Below, one piece after another: positions 7,373 to 14,894 of a stretch of DNA of 41,000 nucleotides (positions are counted from its first letter, which is position 1; each line of letters begins with the position of its first letter). Source of the DNA: DATKEG01 sp035544515 (GTDB lineage Bacteria > Acidobacteriota > Vicinamibacteria > Fen-336). The stretch covers positions 1-41,000 of the forward strand of contig DATKEG010000156.1 in the NCBI GenBank assembly GCA_035544515.1, written 5' to 3'. The position numbers were made by a program, and so were the translations under genes. Under the pieces are notes generated by a model. That model was not told where the DNA came from, ran no database searches, and worked only from the letters and a program-made list of their open reading frames with translations.

Positions 7373-8875
7373 TCAGTCTCCCGGCGGGGGCGTCGGCGTC
7401 ACCGGGCTGCCCGGCGGCTGCGGCGGTATCGTGGGCGGCGGTCCCGGCGGCGTCGTGGGCGGTGGGGCGGGCGGTACCGTGGGCGGCGGTCCGGGCGGAG
7501 TCGTGACCGGTGGGACCGTGACCGGGGGCACCGTGACCGGCGGCCCGGCCGGGTCCGCCGGGCCGGGCAGCGGGACGCCCACGCCACCGGGCGGCTGTCC
7601 CGCCACGATCGGCTGTCCCGGCCCCTCCGGAACCGCGGGCTCGGCCAGGCCCGCCTCGAGCGCCTGGGGCGGCGGCAGGTCGCCGCAGGCGGTCTGCTCG
7701 AGCGGGCGGCGCCGGTCGCGGAGGAACTCCATGGCCGCGGCGGCGCGGTCGCGCGCGACCGGTCCGGGCGGCCCCGGGTCCAGCCCGAGACGGCGCAGCG
7801 TGGCGACGTGGTCGGCGGCCGCGTCCTTCTTCCGCTCGAGCCGCACGCGTCCCAGCGCCGCGCCCGGCGGGAGCGTCACCATGAACGAGTGCCGGCCCGC
7901 GGTGAACGCGGCGGTCGTGACGGGCCGCCAGGCCGGGCCGGCCGGCGCCGCCACCTGCGGGCAGAGGATGGCCTTCTGGCACGAATCGACCAGCCATCCC
8001 TGCGCGGTGTGGGCCGGGCCGAACGTGGACAGCGTGTAGAGCCCCGCCTCCGGCAGGTCCACGACCAGGAGCGCCTGCACGCCGCGCGGGCCGGCCTGCA
8101 GCCAGAGGCCGTCCTGGCCGGACTCGGCGGCGACCGTGCCCAGCGTGGGCGAGTCGGAGGTGACGCGGAAATCGGTGGCCACGAACTCGATCGCGGCCGC
8201 GGCCGGCGGCAGCTCCCACACGAGGTCGAGCGCCTGCAACGCCGTGACCGCGACGTCCTCGGAGCTGGCCACGGCCTCGTCCCGCCAGCCGCCCGCGGGC
8301 TCGATCGCGGCCAGGCAGCGGGGCGCGACCTCCACGCGCTGGAGCGCGCTGCCGGCCGGCAGCGTCAACGCCGCGCTGTAGCCGCCGGGGTCGAGGTGCG
8401 CGGTCCCCACCTCCACCCACCCCGGCACCGCCGGCGGCGCCAACGCGAACTCCCGCAGGGGCCGCACGTCGCCCAGGGGCGTGATGTCGGCCGTGCCGGG
8501 CCGCGCCGGGTCGCCCGCCATCTCCACGCGCAGGCGATAGTCGCCCGCCCGCACCACGGTGAGGGGATAGGCGACCTCCCCGGCGCCGTTCGCCGCCACC
8601 AGCTCGCGCGCGCCCGGGGGCCCCACCACGTCCACGCCGCGCGCACGCAGGTACCGGTCGGCGGGATACGTCAGGCTCCGCTTCCAGGAGAGCGTCGAGA
8701 ACACGAAGCGCGCCGTCGCGTCGGCGGGCAGGTCGTCCTCGAGCTCGAGCGCGCGGAGCACCATCCGCGCCCACTCGGGATGGGTGACGGGCGCCCGGCC
8801 GACCTCGCCGTAGAGAGGGACCATCACGGCCGCCGCCACGATGGCGAGCAGGCCGGCCATCTTCAGCGTTCTCAT
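7373..8875 (-). CDS. Unrecognised secreted protein: two similar beta modules and a Pro/Thr-rich tail
   Basis: 500 aa. I start at ATG 8875 because GGGAGAGG lies just upstream and the promoter at 8917-8945 would start transcription near 8910, downstream of the alternative ATG at 8914. An N-terminal hydrophobic segment (MAGLLAIVAAAVMV) acts as signal peptide or anchor. Two stretches look homologous to each other: about 98-185 and about 262-347. Each has a Gly-Asp/Leu-Tyr-x-Leu strand and ends in a matching pair, GGYSAALTLPAGSALQRVEV and GRHSFMVTLPPGAALGRVRL. They resemble carbohydrate-binding beta-sandwiches in pattern only. Residues about 434-500 are almost entirely Pro, Thr, Val and Gly in short repeats (PPVTVPPVTVPP). 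No catalytic motif is visible. The gene is convergent with the exopolysaccharide operon; a surface or matrix role is inference. Confidence 0.75.
   Translation of the reverse strand: MRTLKMAGLLAIVAAAVMVPLYGEVGRAPVTHPEWARMVLRALELEDDLPADATARFVFSTLSWKRSLTYPADRYLRARGVDVVGPPGARELVAANGAGEVAYPLTVVRAGDYRLRVEMAGDPARPGTADITPLGDVRPLREFALAPPAVPGWVEVGTAHLDPGGYSAALTLPAGSALQRVEVAPRCLAAIEPAGGWRDEAVASSEDVAVTALQALDLVWELPPAAAAIEFVATDFRVTSDSPTLGTVAAESGQDGLWLQAGPRGVQALLVVDLPEAGLYTLSTFGPAHTAQGWLVDSCQKAILCPQVAAPAGPAWRPVTTAAFTAGRHSFMVTLPPGAALGRVRLERKKDAAADHVATLRRLGLDPGPPGPVARDRAAAAMEFLRDRRRPLEQTACGDLPPPQALEAGLAEPAVPEGPGQPIVAGQPPGGVGVPLPGPADPAGPPVTVPPVTVPPVTTPPGPPPTVPPAPPPTTPPGPPPTIPPQPPGSPVTPTPPPGD
7376..7576 (-). 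repeat. Short tandem repeats encoding the Pro/Thr-rich tail
   Basis: On the + strand, 12-15-base units built on GTGACCGG and longer units built on GGCGGTCCCGGCGG recur here. They stay in the reading frame of the minus-strand gene and encode PPVTVPP and PGPPPTVPP-type units. Such repeats can change copy number between strains. I see no sign of a separate function. Confidence 0.6.
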
Positions 8876-8916
8876 CGTCCTCTCCCGGCGGCGACGGGTC
8901 GCCGCAGCGTCCATCC

Positions 8917-8945
8917 ACCTTAGCGTCCCTTTTCCCGGAAGTCAA
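8917..8945 (-). promoter_or_regulatory. Promoter of the secreted-protein gene
   Basis: Read on the minus strand: TTGACT at 8945-8940, a 17-base spacer, then TAAGGT at 8922-8917. The start point would be near 8910, giving a leader of about 35 bases that contains GGGAGAGG before ATG 8875. Confidence 0.65.
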
Positions 8946-9131
8946 AGGGGCAGAGTGGGTTGACGGCGCTCCTGCCGCCCGGGCCGGGATGCACGGGTCG
9001 TGCCGGGCCATCGATCGGGGAGTGCGCTAGATCGCTTTACGCGAGAGGCCGGCGTGAGATGCTGGCAGTCTCCCCGGAGCAGCCACTGGACCTGCCGGAT
9101 CGGGGGGTTTGCCGCACCTCTCAGGCGCGCC

Positions 9132-10157
9132 ATGCCATTTCGAGGCGGTCAAGTCGCAAAAGCCCTGGCGGGCTCCTGGCGGGTCTCCCCCCCCGCCTGG
9201 GCGCCCACGCACGTGGAGCTCGAGGCGTTGAAGCCGCTGCTGATCGAATCGGGCACGGGCGCGCTCGGATGGCGGCGGCTGCGCCCGAGCGAAGCCGCGC
9301 GCTCGCCGGCCGGGTTCGAGCTGCAGCAGTCGTACCGGCGGCACGCCGTCCGGGCGCTGCTCCACGAGCGGCAACTGACCCGCGTCCTGGCGCGGCTGCG
9401 TGCCGCGGGCGTCCAAGCGCTGCTCGGACGGGGCTGGGCCGCCGCGAGGCACTACCCGGAGGCGGGCCTGCGTCCCTACCGCGACTTCGAGGTCTACGTG
9501 GCCGCGGGGCAACACGAGGCCGCGCGCCGGGCGCTGGAGAAGGAGGAATCGCCGGTCGTCCTCCACGTGGGATGCGCGGATCTGAACGACCGGACGTGGA
9601 GCCAGGTCGAGGAGCGGGCGCAGTCGGTACACCTCGCCGGCGGCCAGGTCCGCGTGCTCGGCGCGGAGGACCACCTGCGGCTCCTCGCGCTCCAGATGCT
9701 CCGGCGCGGCGCCTACCGCCCGCTCTGGCTCTGCGACCTCGCGGCGGTCGTCGAGACCACGCGTGGCGCCTTCGACTGGGACCGCTTCCTGAGCGGCGAC
9801 CGGCGGCGGACCGATTGGAGCTGCTGCGCGCTCGTCCTCGCCCGCGACCTGATCGAGGCGGACCTCGCGGGGGCGCCGCCGCAGGTGACCTCCCGCGCGC
9901 TGCCCCACTGGCTCACCCGCTGCGTGCTGCGGCAATGGTCGCTCCCGAGCGCCGGGCCCCGGCTCCCGCGCGCACCCGCCGCGGCCAAACCCGCGCCCCC
10001 ACCGCCCCCGCCGGGTGCTTGGCCCAACCCGATCGAGGCCACGATCGGGCTGGGCGGGCCGATCAACGCCATGCCCCGCCTGCCCTTCCAGCTCGCGGAA
10101 TGCTTCTCGCGCACGGCGCTCCGGGCCCTGCGCCGCCCCCGCGCCGCGGCCGGATGA
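9132..10157 (+). CDS. Nucleotidyltransferase-like protein with degenerate catalytic motif
   Basis: 341 aa from ATG 9132. GTG/ATG codons further up, to 9000, stay in frame, but the added residues look non-coding. No good Shine-Dalgarno is visible, so the start is uncertain. The overall plan matches the uncharacterised NTP_transf_5-type proteins often found near polysaccharide genes: a helical N-terminus, then a core LLGRGWAAARHYPEAGLRPY followed by RDFEVYV near residues 95-125, then HLRLLALQMLRRGAYRPLWLCDLAAVVE. In active relatives the core reads L-K-G and D-x-D. Here Lys is replaced (LLGRG) and the second Asp is Glu (DFE), so catalysis may be lost or altered. The C-terminus is Pro-rich. Its substrate is unknown, and its placement beside the exopolysaccharide block is the only hint. 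Confidence 0.7.
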   Translation: MPFRGGQVAKALAGSWRVSPPAWAPTHVELEALKPLLIESGTGALGWRRLRPSEAARSPAGFELQQSYRRHAVRALLHERQLTRVLARLRAAGVQALLGRGWAAARHYPEAGLRPYRDFEVYVAAGQHEAARRALEKEESPVVLHVGCADLNDRTWSQVEERAQSVHLAGGQVRVLGAEDHLRLLALQMLRRGAYRPLWLCDLAAVVETTRGAFDWDRFLSGDRRRTDWSCCALVLARDLIEADLAGAPPQVTSRALPHWLTRCVLRQWSLPSAGPRLPRAPAAAKPAPPPPPPGAWPNPIEATIGLGGPINAMPRLPFQLAECFSRTALRALRRPRAAAG

Positions 10158-10183
10158 GCGTTTCCCGCGCCCCGCGTTCACCG

Positions 10184-10213
10184 TTGACAGCTCTCGCGAG
10201 GGCGCGTTAGGCT
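10184..10213 (+). promoter_or_regulatory. Promoter of the fur-family gene
   Basis: TTGACA at 10184-10189, an 18-base spacer, then TAGGCT at 10208-10213. The predicted transcription start (about 10220) almost coincides with the GTG start codon at 10223, and no Shine-Dalgarno is present, so the mRNA may be leaderless. Confidence 0.55.
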
Positions 10214-10222
10214 GGCCGTACC

Positions 10223-10687
10223 GTGAAGAACGTGGGGCGGGAGGAGAAGGAGATCTTCGCCGCCTACCTCGCCAAGAACCGCCTCAAGCGCAGCGAGCAG
10301 CGCGAGGCGATCGTCGACACCTTCCTGCGCTCGCAGAGCCACCTCTCGGTGGACGACCTCCTGCACCTGGTGCAGAAGCGGCGGGCCGACGTCGGCCGCA
10401 CCACCGTGTACCGCACGCTGAAGCTGCTGCAGGCGGCGGGGCTGGCCCAGGAGCTGGAGCTGCGCGGCGAGTCGCGCTTCGAGCGCGAGCACAACCGCGC
10501 CCACCACGACCACTTCATCTGCCAGCACTGCGGCGACATCATCGAGTTCGAGAGCCCGGAGATCGAGCGCATCCAGGACGAGATCGCGAGCGGCCTCGGA
10601 TTCGAGATCGAGGGACACCGCCACCAGATCTTCGGCCGGTGCCGGGCCTGCGCCGCGCGGCCGCCGCGCGCCGAAGCGCGCCGCTGA
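10223..10687 (+). CDS. fur: Fur-family metalloregulator
   Basis: 154 aa, GTG start. An N-terminal winged helix (RLKRSEQREAIVDTFLRSQSHLSVDDLL, then VGRTTVYRTLKLL with the recognition helix) is followed by the dimerisation and metal-binding domain. Visible ligands are H-x-D-H in NRAHHDHFICQHCG, the first zinc pair C-x2-C (CQHC), the conserved EFE, and GHRHQIFGRCRAC, which gives the second C-x2-C. It binds DNA as a dimer in response to Fe(II) or a related metal. It could be Fur, Zur or PerR; intact zinc pairs and the EFESPEIE motif favour Fur. Its last 49 bases overlap the start of the MenC-like gene, so the two are probably co-transcribed. Confidence 0.88.
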   Translation: MKNVGREEKEIFAAYLAKNRLKRSEQREAIVDTFLRSQSHLSVDDLLHLVQKRRADVGRTTVYRTLKLLQAAGLAQELELRGESRFEREHNRAHHDHFICQHCGDIIEFESPEIERIQDEIASGLGFEIEGHRHQIFGRCRACAARPPRAEARR

Positions 10688-11796
10688 GGCTCGACCGCAT
10701 CGAGGCCAGGCACGTCCGGCTGCCCCTGCGGCACCCGTTCGAGACGTCCTTCGGACGGACCACGGTCAAGGAGTTCCTGCTCGTCTCGGTGACCGCCGGA
10801 GGCGTGACCGGCCACGGCGAGTGCGTGGCCGACACCGATCCCTTCTACCTGCCGGAGACGCTCGGCACCGTCCGCCACGTGCTGCGGGAGTTCCTGGCGC
10901 CCCTGGCCTTCGCCGCGGAGCTGCGCCATCCCCGCGAGCTCGCTCCCGCACTCGCCCGCGTGCGCGGGCACGAGATGGCCAAGGCCGGCCTGGAGATGGC
11001 GGTGTGGGAGCTGTTCGCGCGGCGGGACGGCGTTCCCCTCTACCGGCTGCTCGGCGGCCGCGGCGGAGAGGTCGCGGCCGGCGTCTCCGTCGGCCTGCAG
11101 AAGGACGCCGGCGCGCTGGTGGACGAGGTGGCCGGGGAGGTGGCGGCCGGGTATCGGCGCATCAAGATCAAGATCAAGCCCGGCCAGGACCTCTCGCTGG
11201 TCGAGGCCGTGCGCGCGCGCTTCCCGGAGGTGCCGCTCATGGCCGACGCCAACGCGGCCTACACCCTGGCCGACATTCCCCTCTTCCGCGCGCTGGACGC
11301 CCACGCCTTGACCATGGTCGAGCAGCCGCTCGGCTGGGACGACATCGTGGACCACGCCACGCTCCAGCGGCAGATCCGCACGCCCGTCTGCCTGGACGAG
11401 TCCATCCGCTCGCCCGCGGACGCGCGCAAGGCGCTCGACCTCGGCGCCTGCCGCGTGGTCAACATCAAGGCCGGCCGCGTGGGCGGGTTCGCCGCGAGCC
11501 TGGCCATCCACGACCTGTGCCGCGCGCGCGACGCGCCCGTCTGGTGCGGCGGCATGCTCGAGTCCGGCATCGGCCGCCTGGCCAACGTGCACCTGCAGAC
11601 CCTGCCCGGCTTCACCCTGCCCGGCGACACGTCGGCCAGCGCGCGCTACTTCGCGGAGGACCTCGTCGACCCGCCGGTCACGGTTTCGCCCGGCGGCTTC
11701 ATCGCGGTGCCCGAGGGCCCGGGCATCGGCCACCGGATCGTGTGGGAGCGCGTGGAGAAGGCGACGCTCGCGCGCGAGGAGTGGCGGCGGGACTAG
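10639..11796 (+). CDS. menC: o-Succinylbenzoate synthase-like enolase-superfamily enzyme (MenC)
   Basis: 385 aa from GTG 10639, the only plausible start before the conserved fold begins at LRLDRIEARHVRLPL; the ORF is open further upstream but noncoding in appearance. Key superfamily residues are present: catalytic Lys in KIKIKPG, metal ligands in ADANAAYT, VEQPL and LDESI, the second Lys in NIKAGRVGG, and the MenC/NSAR-typical CGGMLESGIGR. OSBS dehydrates SHCHC to o-succinylbenzoate in menaquinone synthesis. Members of this subgroup can also racemise N-acylamino acids, and an M20 N-acyl amidohydrolase lies at 14895, so the racemase role is a real alternative. No other men genes are in the window. 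Overlap with fur by 49 bases suggests coupled expression. Confidence 0.82.
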   Translation: MPGLRRAAAARRSAPLRLDRIEARHVRLPLRHPFETSFGRTTVKEFLLVSVTAGGVTGHGECVADTDPFYLPETLGTVRHVLREFLAPLAFAAELRHPRELAPALARVRGHEMAKAGLEMAVWELFARRDGVPLYRLLGGRGGEVAAGVSVGLQKDAGALVDEVAGEVAAGYRRIKIKIKPGQDLSLVEAVRARFPEVPLMADANAAYTLADIPLFRALDAHALTMVEQPLGWDDIVDHATLQRQIRTPVCLDESIRSPADARKALDLGACRVVNIKAGRVGGFAASLAIHDLCRARDAPVWCGGMLESGIGRLANVHLQTLPGFTLPGDTSASARYFAEDLVDPPVTVSPGGFIAVPEGPGIGHRIVWERVEKATLAREEWRRD

Positions 11797-11808
11797 CCGC
11801 CCACCCCC

Positions 11809-11838
11809 TTGACCGGCGGTGTCCGCGCGCAGTAGTCT
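11809..11838 (+). promoter_or_regulatory. Promoter of the PadR-permease pair
   Basis: TTGACC at 11809-11814, an 18-base spacer, TAGTCT at 11833-11838. It begins 12 bases after the MenC stop. PadR proteins of this context usually bind their own promoter, but I cannot point to a clear operator palindrome. Confidence 0.5.
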
Positions 11839-11863
11839 CTCCCCACATCGTCTAAGGGGAGAT

Positions 11864-12196
11864 ATGCCGCTCTCGCCGCTGCCGCTCATGCAAGGCACGC
11901 TCGACCTGCTGGTGCTCCGTACCCTGGCCTCCGGGCCCGAGCACGGCTATGGAGTCGCCACGCGGGTGGGCCGGTGGACGGATGGCGACCTGGCCATCGA
12001 AGATGCCGCGCTCTACCAGGCGCTGCATCGTCTCGATCGCCAGGGCCTTATCGAAGCGGAATGGCGGCCGTCGGACAACAACCGCCGCGCCCGGTACTAC
12101 ACCCTCACGCCCGCGGGACGGAAGCGCCTGCGCGAGCAGACCGCCCACTGGCGGCGGTACGCGCGCGCGATCGAGGCCGTCCTGGAGGGTGCCTGA
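11864..12196 (+). CDS. PadR-family transcriptional regulator
   Basis: 110 aa from ATG 11864, preceded by AAGGGGAGAT. An earlier in-frame GTG at 11819 would start inside the promoter and is rejected. The protein is one winged helix: LMQGTLDLLVLRTLASGPEHGYGVA, then the recognition region EDAALYQALHRLDRQGLIEAEW, the wing RRARYYTLTPAGRKRL, and a short C-terminal helix for dimerisation. It sits 15 bases before an ADOP-type permease. This pairing is a recurring arrangement in Acidobacteriota, where the PadR protein is thought to control the permease. The ligand is unknown. Confidence 0.92.
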   Translation: MPLSPLPLMQGTLDLLVLRTLASGPEHGYGVATRVGRWTDGDLAIEDAALYQALHRLDRQGLIEAEWRPSDNNRRARYYTLTPAGRKRLREQTAHWRRYARAIEAVLEGA

Positions 12197-12211
12197 GGCC
12201 AGGCGACACCC

Positions 12212-14866
12212 ATGAGTCGACACACGGGCCGGAAGCCCTTCTGGTATCTCGGCCGCGGGCCTCGGACCGTCCGTGACGACGTCGACGAGGAGATCCGCGT
12301 CCACCTGGAGATGCGCGCCGAGGAGCTGCGGGCGGAAGGGCTGCCTCTCGCCGAGGCGCGCCGCGAAGCGCTGCGCAGGTTCGGAGACCTCGAAGCCACC
12401 CGCCGGTACTGCCGGGGTCAGGATGAGCGGAAGGAGACCGACATGCGCCGCGGGCTGATGCTCCAGGACCTGGGGCAGGACGTCCGGATTTCGCTGCGCA
12501 GCCTCCTGCGCGTGCCGGTGCTGACGCTGACGGTCCTGATCACCGTGGGTCTGGGCATCGGCGCCACGACCGTCGTCTTCAGCGCGATCAACGCGGCGCT
12601 GCTCCGGCCGCTGCCCTACGCCGAACCGGATCGGCTGGTCTGGATCTACACCGACTCGCCGCCGTTCGAGTTCCGCTTCTCGGTGGCCGATTACCTCGCC
12701 CTCGAGGCGCAGCAGACGCAGTTCGACCGGGTTGCGGGATTCACGAATCGCACCATGGCCTTCAGCGACGGTGACGCCGCCGAGCTGTTGAGCGGGCGTG
12801 TCGTGTCCTGGACGTACCTCGGCCTCCTGGGCGTCAGGCCGGCGCTCGGCCGCGACTTCACCGAGATGGATGGCCAGCCCGGCCGCCCTCCAACCGTCAT
12901 GGTCAGCCATGGATTCTGGCAGCAGCGGCTCGGCGGACGCCGCGACGCGATCGGAGGGCCCATCCGGCTCGATGGCGCGGACTACACGCTCGTGGGTGTG
13001 CTTCCCCCGACCGTGGGCCCGTTGGAGCGGGGGCAGGCCTTCTTCATCGTGGCGCAGCTCGGCACGCCGCCGCGGCGCGGACCGTTTCCGTACTGGGTGC
13101 TCGGACGCCTGCGGCCGGGTGTCGATCCCTCGGCGGCCGCGAGCGAGCTGCGCGCCATCAACCGGCGTCTCTTCCCGATCTGGAGGGCCTCGTATCAGGA
13201 CGAAAAGGCGACCTGGAGCCTGATGGATCTCAAGGCGCGCCTGGTGGGAGACGTCCACACGACGGCCGGACTCGCCCTGGCGGCGGTGGCCCTCGTATGG
13301 CTCATCGCCTGTGCCAATGCATCGAACCTGCTCGTGGCGCGCGTCACCAGCCGGCGGTCCGAGCTGGCGGTCCGTGCCGCCCTCGGCGCGTCGCGCGGCC
13401 GCGTGGTCCGGCATCTCCTCGTCGAGAGCGGCCTGCTCGCGGTCGGCGCGGCGGTCATCGGGTGGGCGTTCGCCTCGATCGGAATCGAGCTCATGCAAGG
13501 CGCCGGCGCGAGCTACTTCCCGCGTACCCAGGAGATCCGCTTCGATGGCCCGGTCCTCTGGGTGCTGGCCGCCGCCACCCTGGTCAGCGGCTCGATCTTC
13601 GGCCTCGTTCCCGCGCTCTACGGCACCGGTGGCGCCATCGACGAGTCCTTGCGCTCGGGCGGACGATCGGCGACGGGCAGCCTCTCCGTCCGGCGCTTCC
13701 GCCAGGTGCTCGTCGGCGGCCAGTTCGCCATCGCGACTCCGCTCCTGGTCGTGGCCGGGCTGCTCCTGGTCAGCCTCGCCGAGCTGCGGGAAGTGGACCT
13801 CGGCTTCGACGGCCGCAACATGATCACGGGCTCCCTCCGGCTGCCGGCCGCGCTCTATGAGACGCCGGCGCGCGTGACCACCTATTGGGTCGAGCTCACC
13901 CACCGTCTCGAGGCGCTGCCGGGCGTGTCCGGTGTGGCGTTCGCCGACAGCCGCCCGCCGAGCAGCGCGTTCAACATCAACAATTTCGACCTGGAGGACC
14001 TGCCCACGGCCGCGGGAGGGTCTCAACCGGCCACGCCCTGGGTCGCGGTCACGCCGGAGTACTTCCGTGTGCTCGGTCTCCCGCTCCTGGAAGGACGATT
14101 CCTCGACGAGCGCGATGGCCAGCGCCCGGCGCTCGAATCGGTGGTGGTGGATCGCGCGTGGGCGGAACGCTTCTTCCCCGGCCGGAGCGCCCTGGGCAAG
14201 CGTTTCAAGGAAGGCGGATGCACGGAGTGTCCGTGGACGACGGTGGTCGGCGTGGTCGGCGACGTCAAATACGTCGGTCTGGATCAACCCGACCAGGGAA
14301 CGGTCTACGCCCCCCTGGCGGGTCAGTTGTCGAGGTTCGTCGTGCTCAGGACGAAGGGCGACCCGCTGACCATGTTGCCGTCCGTTCGGCGGCTCGCCCG
14401 TGAGCTCGATCCCACCGTGCCCCTGACCAGCGTGGCGACGATCGACGAGCTCGTCGCGCAGTCGCTGGAGGCGCCCCGCTCGCTGTCGGCGCTCGTCGCC
14501 GGTCTGGCCCTGGTCGCGCTCGTGCTCTCGGTCGTGGGCATCTACGGGGTGATGGCCTACTACGTCCAGCAGCACGCGAAAGACATCAGCATCCGGGTGG
14601 CGCTCGGCGGCAGCTCGGCGCGCGTGTTGTGGCTGGTCATCGGTCGGAGCATGACCGTGGTCCTGGGGGGCGTCGTGGCCGGCCTGCTGGCCGCGTTCGC
14701 GTCGACCCGGTTGCTGTCGAGCCTCCTGTTCAACGTCGGCGCGGCCGATGCCGCCACCTTCCTGGCCGTGAGCCTCTTCCTGCTCGCGGTGGCGCTGGTC
14801 GCCTGCTTCGTGCCCGCGCGACGGGCGGCGAGCCTGCAGCCCGCGGCCATACTCAGGAACGAGTGA
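12212..14866 (+). CDS. ADOP-family duplicated FtsX/MacB-type permease
   Basis: 884 aa. A cytoplasmic prefix (about 1-80, DDVDEEIRVHLEMRAEELRAEG then EALRRFGD) precedes TM1 near 98-120 (LTVLITVGLGIGATTVVF). A MacB-like periplasmic domain follows with LLRPLPYAEPDRLVW. The first FtsX unit is near 350-470 (ACANASNLLVARVTSRRSEL, ALGASRGRVVRHLLVES). A second half repeats the plan, with periplasmic region about 545-740 and FtsX unit about 755-880 (VVGIYGVMAYYVQQHAK, RVALGGSSARV). No ATPase gene accompanies it, as expected for these orphan duplicated permeases; whether they borrow an ATPase is not known. By eye the codon third positions are less uniformly G/C than in the dcw genes, hinting at different ancestry. 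Confidence 0.92.
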   Translation: MSRHTGRKPFWYLGRGPRTVRDDVDEEIRVHLEMRAEELRAEGLPLAEARREALRRFGDLEATRRYCRGQDERKETDMRRGLMLQDLGQDVRISLRSLLRVPVLTLTVLITVGLGIGATTVVFSAINAALLRPLPYAEPDRLVWIYTDSPPFEFRFSVADYLALEAQQTQFDRVAGFTNRTMAFSDGDAAELLSGRVVSWTYLGLLGVRPALGRDFTEMDGQPGRPPTVMVSHGFWQQRLGGRRDAIGGPIRLDGADYTLVGVLPPTVGPLERGQAFFIVAQLGTPPRRGPFPYWVLGRLRPGVDPSAAASELRAINRRLFPIWRASYQDEKATWSLMDLKARLVGDVHTTAGLALAAVALVWLIACANASNLLVARVTSRRSELAVRAALGASRGRVVRHLLVESGLLAVGAAVIGWAFASIGIELMQGAGASYFPRTQEIRFDGPVLWVLAAATLVSGSIFGLVPALYGTGGAIDESLRSGGRSATGSLSVRRFRQVLVGGQFAIATPLLVVAGLLLVSLAELREVDLGFDGRNMITGSLRLPAALYETPARVTTYWVELTHRLEALPGVSGVAFADSRPPSSAFNINNFDLEDLPTAAGGSQPATPWVAVTPEYFRVLGLPLLEGRFLDERDGQRPALESVVVDRAWAERFFPGRSALGKRFKEGGCTECPWTTVVGVVGDVKYVGLDQPDQGTVYAPLAGQLSRFVVLRTKGDPLTMLPSVRRLARELDPTVPLTSVATIDELVAQSLEAPRSLSALVAGLALVALVLSVVGIYGVMAYYVQQHAKDISIRVALGGSSARVLWLVIGRSMTVVLGGVVAGLLAAFASTRLLSSLLFNVGAADAATFLAVSLFLLAVALVACFVPARRAASLQPAAILRNE

Positions 14867-14894
14867 GAGGTCACTCGGCGGGGAAGGCGGGCGG

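Noticed and set aside
7376..7576. Tandem repeats that could suggest a CRISPR or regulatory array
   Set aside because: Units are short, adjacent, have no unique spacers, and lie in frame inside a coding tail.
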